From assembly GCF_009189165.1 (NCBI RefSeq), contig NZ_CP045118.1:6247242-6311241 (forward strand): 64,000 nucleotides of DNA. The letters run 5' to 3'. The position numbers and the translations under genes were made by a program. The stretch is from Pseudomonas sp. SCB32 (GTDB taxonomy: Bacteria; Pseudomonadota; Gammaproteobacteria; Pseudomonadales; Pseudomonadaceae). How positions within the stretch are numbered: position 1 is the first letter of the stretch; every line of letters begins with the position of its first letter. Below, piece by piece: positions 49,313 through 63,589 of this stretch. The notes under the pieces are model-generated. The model did no database searches. It worked only from the letters and a program-made list of their open reading frames with translations, and was not told where the DNA came from.

Positions 49313-50173
49313 TTACACCGCGGCAGCGCCGCCGACGATTTCCGAGATTTCCTGGGTGATCGCCGCCTGACGTGCCTTGTTGTAGATCAGTTGCAGACCA
49401 CTGATCAGATCACCGGCGTTGTCGGTAGCGTTCTTCATTGCAATCATCCGGGCCGCCTGCTCACAGGCGTTGTTCTCAACCACGGCCTGGTACACCTGGG
49501 ATTCCACGTAGCGCACCAGCAGGCCGTCGAGGAGGGCCTTGGCGTCGGGTTCGTAGAGGTAGTCCCAGTGGTGCTTCAGCTCGGCATTGTCCTCGGCCAC
49601 CAGCGGAATCAGCTGTTCCACGGTCGGCTTCTGGGTCATGGTGTTGACGAACTTGTTGGAAACCACGTACAGGCGATCGATACGACCTTCCAGGTAGGCA
49701 TCCAGCATGACCTTGACGCTGCCGATCAGATCGTTGATCGACGGCTCTTCGCCGAGGTGGCTGATAGCTGCAACCACGTTGCCGCCATAGCTCTTGAAGA
49801 AGGATGCACCCTTGGAGCCGATCACGCAGAGATCAATCTCCGCGCCACGATCGCGCTGCCCGCCCATGTCCTTGACGAGAGCCTTGAACAGGTTGATGTT
49901 CAGGCCGCCAGCCAGGCCACGGTCGGAGCTCACCACGATGTAGCCGACGCGCTTTACTTCACGCTCGACCATGAACGGGTGACGGTATTCCGGGTTGGCG
50001 TTGGCCAGATGGCCGATCACCTGGCGAATGCGCTCCGCGTAGGGACGGCCGGCCGCCATGCGCATTTGTGCCTTGCGCATCTTGCTCACCGCCACCTTTT
50101 CCATGGCATTGGTGATTTTTTGCGTGCTTTTGATGCTCGCAATCTTGCTGCGAATCTCTTTTGCGCCTGCCAT
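49313..50173 (-). CDS. atpG: ATP synthase F1 subunit gamma
   Basis: 286 residues. N-terminal helix [36 protein letters not shown] and C-terminal [20 protein letters not shown]-like region ([16 protein letters not shown]) form the rotating coiled coil; [14 protein letters not shown] is a family block. Thirty base pairs before atpD. Confidence 0.98.
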   Translation of the reverse strand: MAGAKEIRSKIASIKSTQKITNAMEKVAVSKMRKAQMRMAAGRPYAERIRQVIGHLANANPEYRHPFMVEREVKRVGYIVVSSDRGLAGGLNINLFKALVKDMGGQRDRGAEIDLCVIGSKGASFFKSYGGNVVAAISHLGEEPSINDLIGSVKVMLDAYLEGRIDRLYVVSNKFVNTMTQKPTVEQLIPLVAEDNAELKHHWDYLYEPDAKALLDGLLVRYVESQVYQAVVENNACEQAARMIAMKNATDNAGDLISGLQLIYNKARQAAITQEISEIVGGAAAV

Positions 50174-50225
50174 TTCACACCTATCGGTTTAGCAGGCGGG
50201 GGTCGCTAGCGACCCCCGCTGCGGC

Positions 50226-51770
<1,545 letters not shown>

Positions 51771-51788
51771 GCCGCTGCCCCTTCAAAC

Positions 51789-52325
51789 TCAAGATTTCAA
51801 CGCTTCGGCCAGTTTCGCGATTTTGCCGCGCACCGAGCCATCGATTACCAAGTCACCGGCGCGGATTACCACGCCGCCGATCAGGCTCGCGTCTTCCGAC
51901 GCATGAAGTCGCACTTCGCGACTGAGCCGGGCGCTGAGAGCCTTGGCGAGTTTGTCCTGCTGTTCCTGGTCCAGGGCGAAGGCACTGGTGACCTCGACCT
52001 CGACCAGCTTTTCCTGCTCGGCCTTGAGTTGCTCGAACATCACGAAGATGGTCGGCAGCAGGTCGAGCCGCTTGTTTTCAGCCACAGTCCGGACGAAGTT
52101 CTGGGCCGGAGCATTGAGCTTGTCGCCACACACGTCGATCAGCGCGTCAGCCTTGGCTGCCGCGGTCAGCTGGGGCTCCTTGAGCAGCTGGCGCACGGTG
52201 TCGTCCTGCGACACTGCAGCCAGCACACCCAGAGCAGCGGACCAATCGGCCAGTTGCTGATGAGCCTGGGCGTACTCGAAAGCCGCCTTCGCGTATGGAC
52301 GAGCCAATGTGGTCAGTTCTGCCAT
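51789..52325 (-). CDS. atpH: ATP synthase F1 subunit delta
   Basis: 178 residues. N-terminal helical bundle ([16 protein letters not shown]) and the C-terminal [19 protein letters not shown] block ([19 protein letters not shown]). Joins F1 to the peripheral stalk. Confidence 0.97.
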   Translation of the reverse strand: MAELTTLARPYAKAAFEYAQAHQQLADWSAALGVLAAVSQDDTVRQLLKEPQLTAAAKADALIDVCGDKLNAPAQNFVRTVAENKRLDLLPTIFVMFEQLKAEQEKLVEVEVTSAFALDQEQQDKLAKALSARLSREVRLHASEDASLIGGVVIRAGDLVIDGSVRGKIAKLAEALKS

Positions 52326-52337
52326 ATCGCCCTCTGC

Positions 52338-52808
52338 TTAGATCTCGGCGGCCAGTTGATCAACCAGCTGCTTTTGCGCGTTGGCATCGATCGAAGCACC
52401 CAGGATCTTCTCGGCGCCGGAGACAGCCAGGGCACCCACTTGGGCACGCAGGGCGTCTTTGACGCTGTTCAGTTCCTGCTCGATCTGGGCCTTGGCCTGG
52501 GCAATCATGCGATCACCTTCGGCACGGGCCTGATCACGAGCTTCGTCAACGATCTGGTTAGCGCTCTTCTTCGCCTGCTCGATGATTTCGGCTGCCTGAG
52601 CCTTGGCTTCGCGCAGTTGCTGACCCGCTTTCTCGTGGGCCAGTTCCAGGTCACGAGCCGCGCGGTTGGCAGCGTCCAGGCCGTCGGCGATCTTCTTCTG
52701 ACGCTCGTGCAGAGCCGCGATGACCGGCGGCCATACGAACTTCATGCAGAAGAGGACGAAGATGGCGAACGCGATGGCCTGGCCGATCAGAGTTGCATTA
52801 ATGTTCAC
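52338..52808 (-). CDS. atpF: ATP synthase Fo subunit b
   Basis: 156 residues. One N-terminal membrane helix ([23 protein letters not shown]) then a long charged helix forming the peripheral stalk dimer ([23 protein letters not shown]). Standard proteobacterial length. Confidence 0.97.
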   Translation of the reverse strand: MNINATLIGQAIAFAIFVLFCMKFVWPPVIAALHERQKKIADGLDAANRAARDLELAHEKAGQQLREAKAQAAEIIEQAKKSANQIVDEARDQARAEGDRMIAQAKAQIEQELNSVKDALRAQVGALAVSGAEKILGASIDANAQKQLVDQLAAEI

Positions 52809-52860
52809 GCCAATACCTCGCTCGTTCGTTGTTCAGTCACAGATTTCCGTTGTTCGGAAA

Positions 52861-53163
<303 letters not shown>

Positions 53164-53187
53164 TTAAGGTGGTGAAGCTCTTCTTTC

Positions 53188-53214
53188 ACCCCCTCCCGCA
53201 AGGGGAGAGGGCGT
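53188..53214. repeat. GC-rich palindrome between atpB and atpE
   Basis: CACCCCCTCCC-GCAA-GGGGAGAGGGCG lies in the 110-bp gap between atpB and atpE, within the operon mRNA. It resembles the REP-type hairpin at 13650-13670. No T tract follows, so read-through is expected. Confidence 0.55.
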
Positions 53215-53228
53215 ACAGAATCTTTTGA

Positions 53229-54522
<1,294 letters not shown>

Positions 54523-54598
54523 CTGTCTCACAGTCCTCTGGTGTCGGCTTCACAAATCAATAACTTGGCATAGTTTGTGCCGACAAAATTGCGCGCAG

Positions 54599-54627
54599 AG
54601 TATAGGTGGCGCCGCATACCCGTTCAA
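54599..54627 (-). promoter_or_regulatory. Sigma-70 promoter of the atp operon
   Basis: On the minus strand TTGAAC (54627-54622), a 17-bp spacer, then TATACT (54604-54599). Near consensus at both boxes, about 77 bp upstream of the atpI start codon. It lies in the 150-bp gap after parB. Confidence 0.8.
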
Positions 54628-54672
54628 CCTTCGGGTAGTGATTTTCGACGCCCCCTACATGCTACGTTGGTA

Positions 54673-55545
54673 TCAGCGTATGTGGGCGAGAACGCCCTGA
54701 AGCTCATCGAGGGAGTTGTAGCGGATCACCAGCTGGCCTTTGCCTTTTTGGCCATGGCGAATCTGCACCGGAGCCCCCAGGCGCTCAGCCAGGCGCTGTT
54801 CCAGCCGGCTGATGTCCGGATCACTCTTGACCGGTTTGACAGGTTCGCCAGGGGCATTGAGCCACTGACGGACCAGTGCTTCAGTCTGACGCACCGTGAG
54901 GCCGCGTGCGACAACATGTCGCGCACCTTCGACCTGCCGATTCTCCGGCAAACCGAGCAGGGCACGGGCATGGCCCATTTCCAGGTCGCCATGGGACAGC
55001 AGAGTCTTGATCTCGTCCGGCAGGGCGATCAGGCGCAGCAGGTTGGCCACGGTCACGCGGGATTTGCCCACGGCATCGGCGACCTGCTGCTGGGTCAGCT
55101 GGAACTCCTGCTGCAGTCGCTGCAGCGCGGCGGCTTCCTCGATGGGGTTGAGGTCTTCGCGCTGGATGTTCTCGATCAGCGCCATGGCGATAGCGGCTTC
55201 GTCCGGCACTTCACGGACCATGGCCGGGATCTTGTCCAGGCCGGCCTGCTGGCTGGCACGCCAGCGGCGTTCGCCGGCGATGATCTCGTAGCGGCCCTTG
55301 TCGATCGGGCGAACCACGATCGGCTGCATCACGCCCTGGGCCTTGATGGACTGGGCGAGTTCTTCCAGGGCTTGGGGGTCCATGTCGCGGCGCGGCTGGT
55401 ACTTGCCGCGCTGGATCAGGTCCAGCGGCAGGTGCTGGAGCTCCTTGCTGTCGACCTGAACGGCTTCTTCCTGCAGGGTAGCGGCGCTGGAGCCACTGAG
55501 CAGGGCGTCCAGCCCGCGTCCGAGACCTCGTTTCTTGGCGGCCAT
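54673..55545 (-). CDS. parB: Chromosome partition protein ParB (Spo0J)
   Basis: 290 residues. N-terminal ParA-interacting peptide (KKRGLGRGLDALLSG), CTPase/ParB nuclease-like fold with IKAQGVMQPIVVRP and GERRWRASQQAG, and the helix-turn-helix block FQLTQQQVADAVGKSRVTVANLLRL. Binds parS sites near oriC. I found no parS in this window; in P. aeruginosa they lie on the dnaA side. Confidence 0.97.
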   Translation of the reverse strand: MAAKKRGLGRGLDALLSGSSAATLQEEAVQVDSKELQHLPLDLIQRGKYQPRRDMDPQALEELAQSIKAQGVMQPIVVRPIDKGRYEIIAGERRWRASQQAGLDKIPAMVREVPDEAAIAMALIENIQREDLNPIEEAAALQRLQQEFQLTQQQVADAVGKSRVTVANLLRLIALPDEIKTLLSHGDLEMGHARALLGLPENRQVEGARHVVARGLTVRQTEALVRQWLNAPGEPVKPVKSDPDISRLEQRLAERLGAPVQIRHGQKGKGQLVIRYNSLDELQGVLAHIR

Positions 55546-55561
55546 GCGGGTTCCTTAATCT

Positions 55562-56350
55562 TTAGGCGGTGGCGGTGGTGCGGGCGGAACGCTGGCGGCG
55601 CACCACCTCGGCGGCCAGTGCCAGGTAGGCGAGGGCACCGCGGGATTGCTTGTCGTAGACCAACGCCGGCATGCCGAAGCTGGGAGCTTCGGCCAATCGC
55701 ACGTTGCGCGGGATTACGGTGGTGTAGAGCTTGTCGCCGAAGTGCTCCTGCAACTGCGCACTTACATCGTTGGTCAGGCTGATGCGCGGGTCGTACATGG
55801 TGCGCAGCAGGCCTTCGATCTTCAGCGCCGGGTTCAGGCGCTCGGCGATGCGCTGGATGCTGTTCATCAGGTCGGTCAGACCTTCGAGCGCGTAGTACTC
55901 GCACTGCATCGGAATGATCACGCCGTCCGAGGCGGACAGGGCGTTGACGGTCAGCATCGATAGCGACGGCGGGCAGTCGATCAGGATGAAATCGTAGTTC
56001 TCACGGATCGGCGCCAGTGCGTGGCGCAGGCGGTGTTCTTTCATCTCCATCTCCAGCAGCACTACTTCCGCGGCGGTGAGGTCGCGGTTGGCGGGCAGCA
56101 GCTGGTAGCCGCCGTGCTCGGAGAACTGCATGGCCTGGGCCAGATCGCATTCACCGGTGAGCACGTCGTAGATGGAATGGTCCAGGGACAACTTATCCAC
56201 ACCGCTGCCGGTGGTGGCATTGCCCTGTGGATCGAGGTCGATCATCAGCACGCGACGCTTGGTTGCGACCAGCGAAGCGGCGAGGTTGATGCAGGTCGTG
56301 GTCTTGCCGACGCCGCCTTTCTGGTTGGCGATCGCGAATACCTTAGCCAT
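55562..56350 (-). CDS. parA: Chromosome partition ATPase ParA (Soj)
   Basis: 262 residues from ATG 56350, with GGGGA 6 bases upstream. Deviant Walker A KGGVGKTT (residues ~10-17), DLDPQGNATTGSG, and FILIDCPPSLSMLTVNAL. Dimerises on the nucleoid with ATP and pulls ParB-parS complexes. parB follows at 16 bp. Confidence 0.97.
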   Translation of the reverse strand: MAKVFAIANQKGGVGKTTTCINLAASLVATKRRVLMIDLDPQGNATTGSGVDKLSLDHSIYDVLTGECDLAQAMQFSEHGGYQLLPANRDLTAAEVVLLEMEMKEHRLRHALAPIRENYDFILIDCPPSLSMLTVNALSASDGVIIPMQCEYYALEGLTDLMNSIQRIAERLNPALKIEGLLRTMYDPRISLTNDVSAQLQEHFGDKLYTTVIPRNVRLAEAPSFGMPALVYDKQSRGALAYLALAAEVVRRQRSARTTATA

Positions 56351-56368
56351 GGTTTTCCCCACTCCCCG

Positions 56369-57018
56369 TCATGCAGTGCGGCGCAGTATCAGCAGATGGC
56401 GCTGGCCTTGGCAACCCGGCACCGCCAGAGCGTATTCGGCTTCGACCCGGAAATCTTCCGGGAGTGCCGCGAGCTCCTCGCTGGGGTGTACGCCTTTCAT
56501 GGCCAGCCAATTGGTGCGGTCGTCGCCGAGGTGGCGCGTCCAGTTCGTGAAGTCTTCGAGGCTACTGAAAGCCCGTGAGACGATGCCGTTGAACGGCTGT
56601 TCGGGTTGGAAGGCCTCCACCCGGCTGTGGATAACCTGGAGGTTGTCCAGCTTGAGCTCCAGCTTCACCTGGGTTAGGAAGCGGGTCTTCTTGCCGTTGC
56701 TGTCCAGCAGGGTCAGGGACTTGCCGGGGAACAGGATGGCCAGCGGGATGCCGGGCATGCCGCCGCCGCTGCCGACGTCCAGCCAGCGGTCACCGCCGGC
56801 GGCTTCGAACCGGGCGACGATGCTCAGGCTGTCGAGCAGGTGGCGCGAGACCATCTCATCCACATCGCGCACGGCGGTGAGGTTGTAGGCCTTGTTCCAC
56901 TTGGCCAGCAGGGCCAGGTAATCCAGCAGGCGCTGCTGGGAAGCCGTGTCGATGTTCAGGCCGAGCGATTCGATGCCACGCGCGAGTTCATCGGCGTGGC
57001 GGGCAGTGACCAGGGACA

Positions 57019-57019
<1 letters not shown>
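56369..57019 (-). CDS. rsmG: 16S rRNA m7G527 methyltransferase RsmG (GidB)
   Basis: 216 residues. Rossmann SAM-binding motif [15 protein letters not shown], preceded by [22 protein letters not shown] and followed by [13 protein letters not shown]. Its start codon shares the last base of the mnmG stop, so the two are translationally coupled. Confidence 0.97.
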
Positions 57020-58914
<1,895 letters not shown>

Positions 58915-59456
58915 GCACCTCGTGCCTGTTGATCAAGGAGAAATAAGAGAGCCGGACAGTATAGGGCTTAAGGGCTTTCGATTGAAGGCACCTGAACAAA
59001 AAATAGCCAATTGGTACTGTGGGCTTCTATAGAAAATAAAAGAAAGGAACTTTTTTAAATCTTTTTAGAGCTTGTGTTTATGTATGGTGAAGCCGTTTTC
59101 TGTGGATAACCATCTGCAGCCCTTGCTTCATCGTTGTTTCAGGGCATAACAACCCTGTGTCGATGCTGTCAGGCGACGGGGGATCTCCGGTATTCAACCT
59201 GTGGATTAAGTATAGTGTTATCAACAAGTGGATTTATCAACAGCTCGGGACAGGTGTTGTCAACGTAGCTGTACGTGACTTTTCCACAGGGTTCACGGAA
59301 GGCTGTGAAATACCCTTCTGGCGGTCTGAAAGCCAGGTGTGGCGCGGGTTTAGTCGTTAGGGCTGTGGATATAGATTTTTCCGAGAAGTGTTCAGGCAGG
59401 ACTAGGCGCGGCGACGGAATGATTCCGTCACCGGTGGGGAAAAGCTGCGTTGTGGA
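58915..59456. other. DnaA-box-rich intergenic region upstream of mnmG
   Basis: 542 bp with no gene. The left part (about 58985-59090) is AT-rich with runs such as ACTTTTTTAAATCTTTTT. The right part holds one exact DnaA box (TGTGGATAA, 59101-59109) and seven near matches: TGTGGATTA 59200-59208, TTATCAACA 59218-59226 and 59234-59242, TTTTCCACA 59281-59289, TGTGGATAT 59364-59372, TGTGGATTA 59451-59459, plus partial ones. A hairpin GACGGAA-TGA-TTCCGTC is at 59413-59429. This layout (DNA-unwinding-like AT stretch beside DnaA boxes, upstream of gidA) recalls the E. coli oriC position. Confidence 0.65.
58958..58986 (-). promoter_or_regulatory. Probable mnmG promoter
   Basis: Minus strand TTCAAT (58986-58981), 17-bp spacer, TATACT (58963-58958). 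Good -10, weak -35. It is 43 bp before the mnmG start. Confidence 0.5.
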
Positions 59457-60824
59457 TTACTTGCCGATGCAGAAGCTGGAGAAGATGCGTCCCAGCAGAT
59501 CGTCCGGAGTGAAAGCGCCAGTGATTTCGCCCAAGGCCTGCTGGGCCTGACGCAGATCCTCGGCCAGCAGCTCGCCGGCGCCGCTCAGGGTGAGCTGGGC
59601 GCGGCCATGCTCAAGGTTGTCTCCGGCCTGGCGCAGGGCTTCCAGATGGCGCCTGCGGGCGCTGAAGCTACTTTCGGCGGTCTGTTCGAAGCCCATGCAG
59701 GCCTTCAGGTGCTCGCGCAGGAGATCCAGGCCGTTGCCCGAGTGGGCAGACAGCGTGATCGTGACGTGGCCGTCCGCGCTTTCTTCAAGGCCGATGACTT
59801 CTGTGGATAAATCCGCCTTGTTACGGATCAGGGTGACGTGTGCCGGGTCCGGGCGGCTGTCCAGGAACTCCGGCCAAAGGGCAAAGGGATCGCTGGCCTC
59901 CGGTGCTGTGGAATCCACCACCAGGAGCACGCGGTCAGCCTCGTTGATGGCCTTCAGAGCGCGCTCCACGCCGATCTTTTCCACATGGTCATCGGTACTG
60001 CGCAGACCAGCGGTGTCGATGATGTGCAACGGCATGCCGTCGATGTGGATATGTTCGCGCAGGATGTCGCGGGTAGTGCCGGCGATATCGGTGACGATGG
60101 CTGCTTCACGGCCCGCCAGGGCGTTCAGCAGGCTGGATTTGCCGGCATTGGGGCGACCGGCGATGACTACGGTCATCCCGTCGCGCAGCAGCGCGCCCTG
60201 GCCGGCTTCGCGCAGTACGGCGGCCAGCTCGGCGCGCACTGCGTCGAGTTGCGAGAGGACGTGGCCATCGGCGAGGAAATCGATCTCCTCTTCGGGGAAG
60301 TCGATGGCGGCTTCGACGTACATGCGCAGCTGGATCAACTGGTCGGTGAGATGGTGCACTCGACGTGAGAACTCACCCTGCAGCGAACGCACCGCATTGC
60401 GTGCAGCCTGGGCCGAACTGGCTTCGATCAGGTCGGCGATGGCCTCTGCCTGGGCCAGGTCGAGTTTGTCGTTGAGGAAGGCGCGCTCGCTGAACTCGCC
60501 AGGGCGTGCCTGCCGTGCACCCAGCTCCATGCAGCGCTGCAGGAGCATGTCCATCACCACGGGCCCGCCGTGGCCTTGCAGCTCTAGTACATCTTCGCCA
60601 GTGAATGAATTGGGGCCGGGGAAATACAGCAGCAGGCCTTCGTCGATGACATCGCCATCGTCGGCATGGAAAGGCACGTAATGTGCGTAACGGGGTTGTG
60701 GCTCGCGACCGCTGAGCGTGATGGCCATGGCGCGGGCGCGAGGGCCGGAGACGCGGACGATGCCGACGCCGCCACGGCCCTGGGCGGTGGCAACGGCGGC
60801 GATGGTTTCACGGGCTGCATTCAT
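59457..60824 (-). CDS. mnmE: tRNA-modification GTPase MnmE (TrmE)
   Basis: 455 residues. N-terminal folate-binding domain ([22 protein letters not shown]-like), G1 loop [17 protein letters not shown]2/G3 [13 protein letters not shown] and DTAGLR, G4 NKADL, and the C-terminal catalytic Cys in the FCIGK tail. Partner of MnmG. Separated from mnmG by the DnaA-box-rich region. Confidence 0.98.
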   Translation of the reverse strand: MNAARETIAAVATAQGRGGVGIVRVSGPRARAMAITLSGREPQPRYAHYVPFHADDGDVIDEGLLLYFPGPNSFTGEDVLELQGHGGPVVMDMLLQRCMELGARQARPGEFSERAFLNDKLDLAQAEAIADLIEASSAQAARNAVRSLQGEFSRRVHHLTDQLIQLRMYVEAAIDFPEEEIDFLADGHVLSQLDAVRAELAAVLREAGQGALLRDGMTVVIAGRPNAGKSSLLNALAGREAAIVTDIAGTTRDILREHIHIDGMPLHIIDTAGLRSTDDHVEKIGVERALKAINEADRVLLVVDSTAPEASDPFALWPEFLDSRPDPAHVTLIRNKADLSTEVIGLEESADGHVTITLSAHSGNGLDLLREHLKACMGFEQTAESSFSARRRHLEALRQAGDNLEHGRAQLTLSGAGELLAEDLRQAQQALGEITGAFTPDDLLGRIFSSFCIGK

Positions 60825-60885
60825 GTCGGCGGTCTCGCGGCGTTCTCAGGACAAAGAGGGCACAGGGCAAAACTATCCACATAGC

Positions 60886-60910
60886 AAAACGCCCCACGAG
60901 GGGGCGTTTT
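60886..60910 (-). terminator. Hairpin between yidC and mnmE
   Basis: AAAACGCCCC (60886-60895) pairs with GGGGCGTTTT (60901-60910) around ACGAG; flanking CATAGC/GCTATG extend the stem. Ends the rpmH-rnpA-yidD-yidC transcript. Confidence 0.8.
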
Positions 60911-60931
60911 GGCTATGGGCGGGAGGGGTGA

Positions 60932-62680
60932 TCAGGCAGAGGCCTTTTTCGCCGAACCCTCGATCTGACGGGTAATGTACCACTGCTGTGCGATGGACAG
61001 GCAGTTGTTCACAACCCAGTACAGGACCAGACCGGCCGGGAACCACAGGAAGAAGAAGGTGAAGATGATCGGCATCAGCTTCATCACCTTGGCCTGCATG
61101 GGGTCCGGCGGCGTCGGGTTGAGCATCTGCTGAACCAGCATGGTGGCACCCATGATGATCGGCAGGATGAAGAACGGATCCTTCACCGACAGGTCGACGA
61201 TCCAGCCCAGCCACGGAGCCTGGCGCATCTCGACGCTTTCCAGCAGTACCCAGTACAGGGACAGGAAGACTGGCATCTGCACCAGGATCGGCAGGCAGCC
61301 GCCCAGCGGATTGATCTTCTCCTTCTTGTACAGCTCCATCATCGCCTGGGACATCTTCTGGCGATCGTCACCATGCTGCTCTTTCAGAGCCTGCATCTTC
61401 GGCGACACGGCGCGCATGCGCGCCATGGAGCGGTAGCTGGCGGCGGACAGCGGGAAGAAGGCCATCTTGATGACGATGGTCAGCAGGATGATCGACCAGC
61501 CCCAGTTACCCACCAGGTTGTGGATATGTTGCAGCAGCCAGAAGATCGGCTGGGCGATGAACCACAGCGGACCGTAGTCGACGGTCAGCTCCAGACCCTT
61601 GGACAGTTCGCCCAGGTAGGTTTGCAGCTTGGGGCCCGCATACAGGGTCATGCTGGTTTCGCCCTTGGCGCCCGGCGCGACGGAGATGTTCGGACCGGTG
61701 AAACCGACGATGTAGTTGCCCTGGGCGTCCTTGCGGGTCATCACGGCGTGGGTATCGCCCTTGGCGGGTACCCAGGCGGTGACGAAGTAGTGCTGCAGCC
61801 AGGCGACCCAGCCGCCCTGGACGGTTTCCTTGAACTGCTCCTTGTCCATGTCCTTCATGGACACTTTCACGTAGGGCTTTTCAGGGGTCCAGACCGCGGC
61901 GCCGAGGTAGGTCGATACGCCGGTGGCGGTGGTGGAGGACGGGTCGACGCTGGCGTCACGCTTGAGCTGGGCGAACAGCGAGGCCGTCCACGGCTTGCCG
62001 CTCTGGTTGTCGATCAGGTAGCTCACGCCGACCTGATAGGCGGTGGGGTTGATGCACTCGAGCTTCTTCTGGGCCTTTTCCTTCTCGCTGCAGTCGCCTT
62101 TCAGACCGCGATGGAAGGTGAAGCGCTTGATGTAGCTGACGCCATCCTGTGCATAAGTCAGGTCGACGACCATCTGGTCCTGGCCATCGGCCAGTTCATA
62201 GACGGGCTTGGCCGAAGCGTAGAGCGGACGACCGCTGGCGGCGGCATCCGGACCGTTGGCGCCAGTCAGGCCGCTCTGGGCCAGGTAGGTGCGCTGTTGG
62301 TCACGTTCGAACAGCGGGAACGGCACATCCGGACGGTCCTGGCGCAGCGGGTACTGGGTCAGGCCCAGTTTCACTACGTCGCCGCCGCGCGGATCGATGG
62401 CCACGTCCAGAACGTCGGTTTTCACGCGGATCAGCTGCTCGCTGACGGCCGCCGGCTTCTGTTCGGTGGGCAGGCTCGCCTGGGCATTCTGAGCGGTCGG
62501 TACGTCGGCATTGGCCGCGCCGCCGGCAGGCACGGAGGTATCCGGCAGGCCTTCGTTCTGGTTGAAGGTCGCGGTCTGCGCTGGCAGTTCAGGCTGGCCG
62601 TAGTCCTTGTTCCACTGGAGGACCAGCGCGTAGGACACGATTGCCAGGGCGACGAATAGGATTGAACGTTTGATGTCCAT
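60932..62680 (-). CDS. yidC: Membrane protein insertase YidC
   Basis: 582 residues. N-terminal membrane anchor (RSILFVALAIVSYALVLQW), a large periplasmic domain, then the conserved five-helix core starting near residue 370 with NWGWSIILLTIVIKMAFFPLS and MQMP-type ILVQMPVFLSLYWVL. C-terminal Lys-rich tail. Inserts and folds inner-membrane proteins such as the c subunit of ATP synthase. Confidence 0.98.
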   Translation of the reverse strand: MDIKRSILFVALAIVSYALVLQWNKDYGQPELPAQTATFNQNEGLPDTSVPAGGAANADVPTAQNAQASLPTEQKPAAVSEQLIRVKTDVLDVAIDPRGGDVVKLGLTQYPLRQDRPDVPFPLFERDQQRTYLAQSGLTGANGPDAAASGRPLYASAKPVYELADGQDQMVVDLTYAQDGVSYIKRFTFHRGLKGDCSEKEKAQKKLECINPTAYQVGVSYLIDNQSGKPWTASLFAQLKRDASVDPSSTTATGVSTYLGAAVWTPEKPYVKVSMKDMDKEQFKETVQGGWVAWLQHYFVTAWVPAKGDTHAVMTRKDAQGNYIVGFTGPNISVAPGAKGETSMTLYAGPKLQTYLGELSKGLELTVDYGPLWFIAQPIFWLLQHIHNLVGNWGWSIILLTIVIKMAFFPLSAASYRSMARMRAVSPKMQALKEQHGDDRQKMSQAMMELYKKEKINPLGGCLPILVQMPVFLSLYWVLLESVEMRQAPWLGWIVDLSVKDPFFILPIIMGATMLVQQMLNPTPPDPMQAKVMKLMPIIFTFFFLWFPAGLVLYWVVNNCLSIAQQWYITRQIEGSAKKASA

Positions 62681-62682
62681 GA

Positions 62683-62931
62683 TTACTCGGCCGTCGAGGA
62701 AGGGGCGGTCTTGGATGGGGCTGGCGGTACCGGATCATAGCCACCGGGGTGCCAGGGGTGGCAGCGGCCGAGGCGACGAGCGGCCAGCCAGCCACCACGC
62801 AGGAAGCCATGGGTTTCGATGGCTTCCTGCGCGTAGCAGGAACAGCTGGGATAGAAACGACAGTGCATGCCCATCATGGGACTGATGGCGTAGCGGTAAA
62901 ACTGGATCGGTAACAAAGCCAGTCTACGCAT
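62683..62931 (-). CDS. yidD: Membrane protein insertion efficiency factor YidD
   Basis: 82 residues. Three conserved Cys in the motif [17 protein letters not shown] after [17 protein letters not shown]. Works with YidC. Overlaps rnpA by 8 bp and ends 2 bp before yidC. Confidence 0.97.
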   Translation of the reverse strand: MRRLALLPIQFYRYAISPMMGMHCRFYPSCSCYAQEAIETHGFLRGGWLAARRLGRCHPWHPGGYDPVPPAPSKTAPSSTAE

Positions 62932-63331
62932 GGGAACTGTCGGCCACTCCCGGAGATTCTGTCGTGGGTTCCGGGCTGGGCCGATTGCGCAACAGGCGCT
63001 TCCAGAGCTTGCCGAACTGCTGGTGCAGTTCTTCGTTCTCCAGATCGCCGAGGCCCTTGCGCGCGATGACCACGATATCCAGACCAGCCAGCTTTTGCTG
63101 GTTGTGGCGGAAGGATTCGCGGAGAAGGCGTTTGAGGCGATTGCGCTCGACGGCGAGCTTGACGTTCTTCTTGCCGATCACCAGGCCGAGGCGGGGGTGA
63201 TCGAGACCGTTTTCGCGCGCCAGCAGCAGGATGTGCTTGCCGGGAACCTTGGAGGTGGGGGAGTCGAAGACCGCTGTGAATTGCCGGGCCGTCAGAAGAC
63301 GCTTATCCCGGTCGAAGCCTTGACTCACCAC
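62924..63331 (-). CDS. rnpA: Ribonuclease P protein component
   Basis: 135 residues. The RNR motif [18 protein letters not shown] and [11 protein letters not shown] identify the protein subunit of RNase P. Overlaps yidD; follows rpmH by 14 bp. Confidence 0.97.
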   Translation of the reverse strand: MVSQGFDRDKRLLTARQFTAVFDSPTSKVPGKHILLLARENGLDHPRLGLVIGKKNVKLAVERNRLKRLLRESFRHNQQKLAGLDIVVIARKGLGDLENEELHQQFGKLWKRLLRNRPSPEPTTESPGVADSSHA

Positions 63332-63345
63332 CTGTGTCGGACAAA

Positions 63346-63480
63346 TCAGACGGTCAGACGCTTACGGCCCTTGGCGCGACGACGCGACAGAACCTGACGA
63401 CCGTTCTTGGTGGCCATGCGAGCGCGGAAACCGTGAACGCGAGCGCGCTTGAGAGTGCTGGGTTGGAAAGTACGTTTCAT
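63346..63480 (-). CDS. rpmH: 50S ribosomal protein L34
   Basis: 44 residues, [20 protein letters not shown] then a basic tail ending RKRLTV. Exact length of bacterial L34. First gene of the rpmH-rnpA-yidD-yidC operon. Confidence 0.98.
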
Positions 63481-63540
63481 GATTCGGTACCTGGGTTGAC
63501 GACTTGAGGTCGTAGTGACCCCGTTTAAAGAGACCGGCGA

Positions 63541-63569
63541 TTCTAGTGAAATCGAGCGGTCAGGTCAAT
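63541..63569 (-). promoter_or_regulatory. Sigma-70 promoter of rpmH
   Basis: Minus strand TTGACC (63569-63564), 17-bp spacer, TAGAAT (63546-63541). About 60 bp upstream of the rpmH start. Confidence 0.8.
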
Positions 63570-63589
63570 TTCCAACCAACACCGGATAC

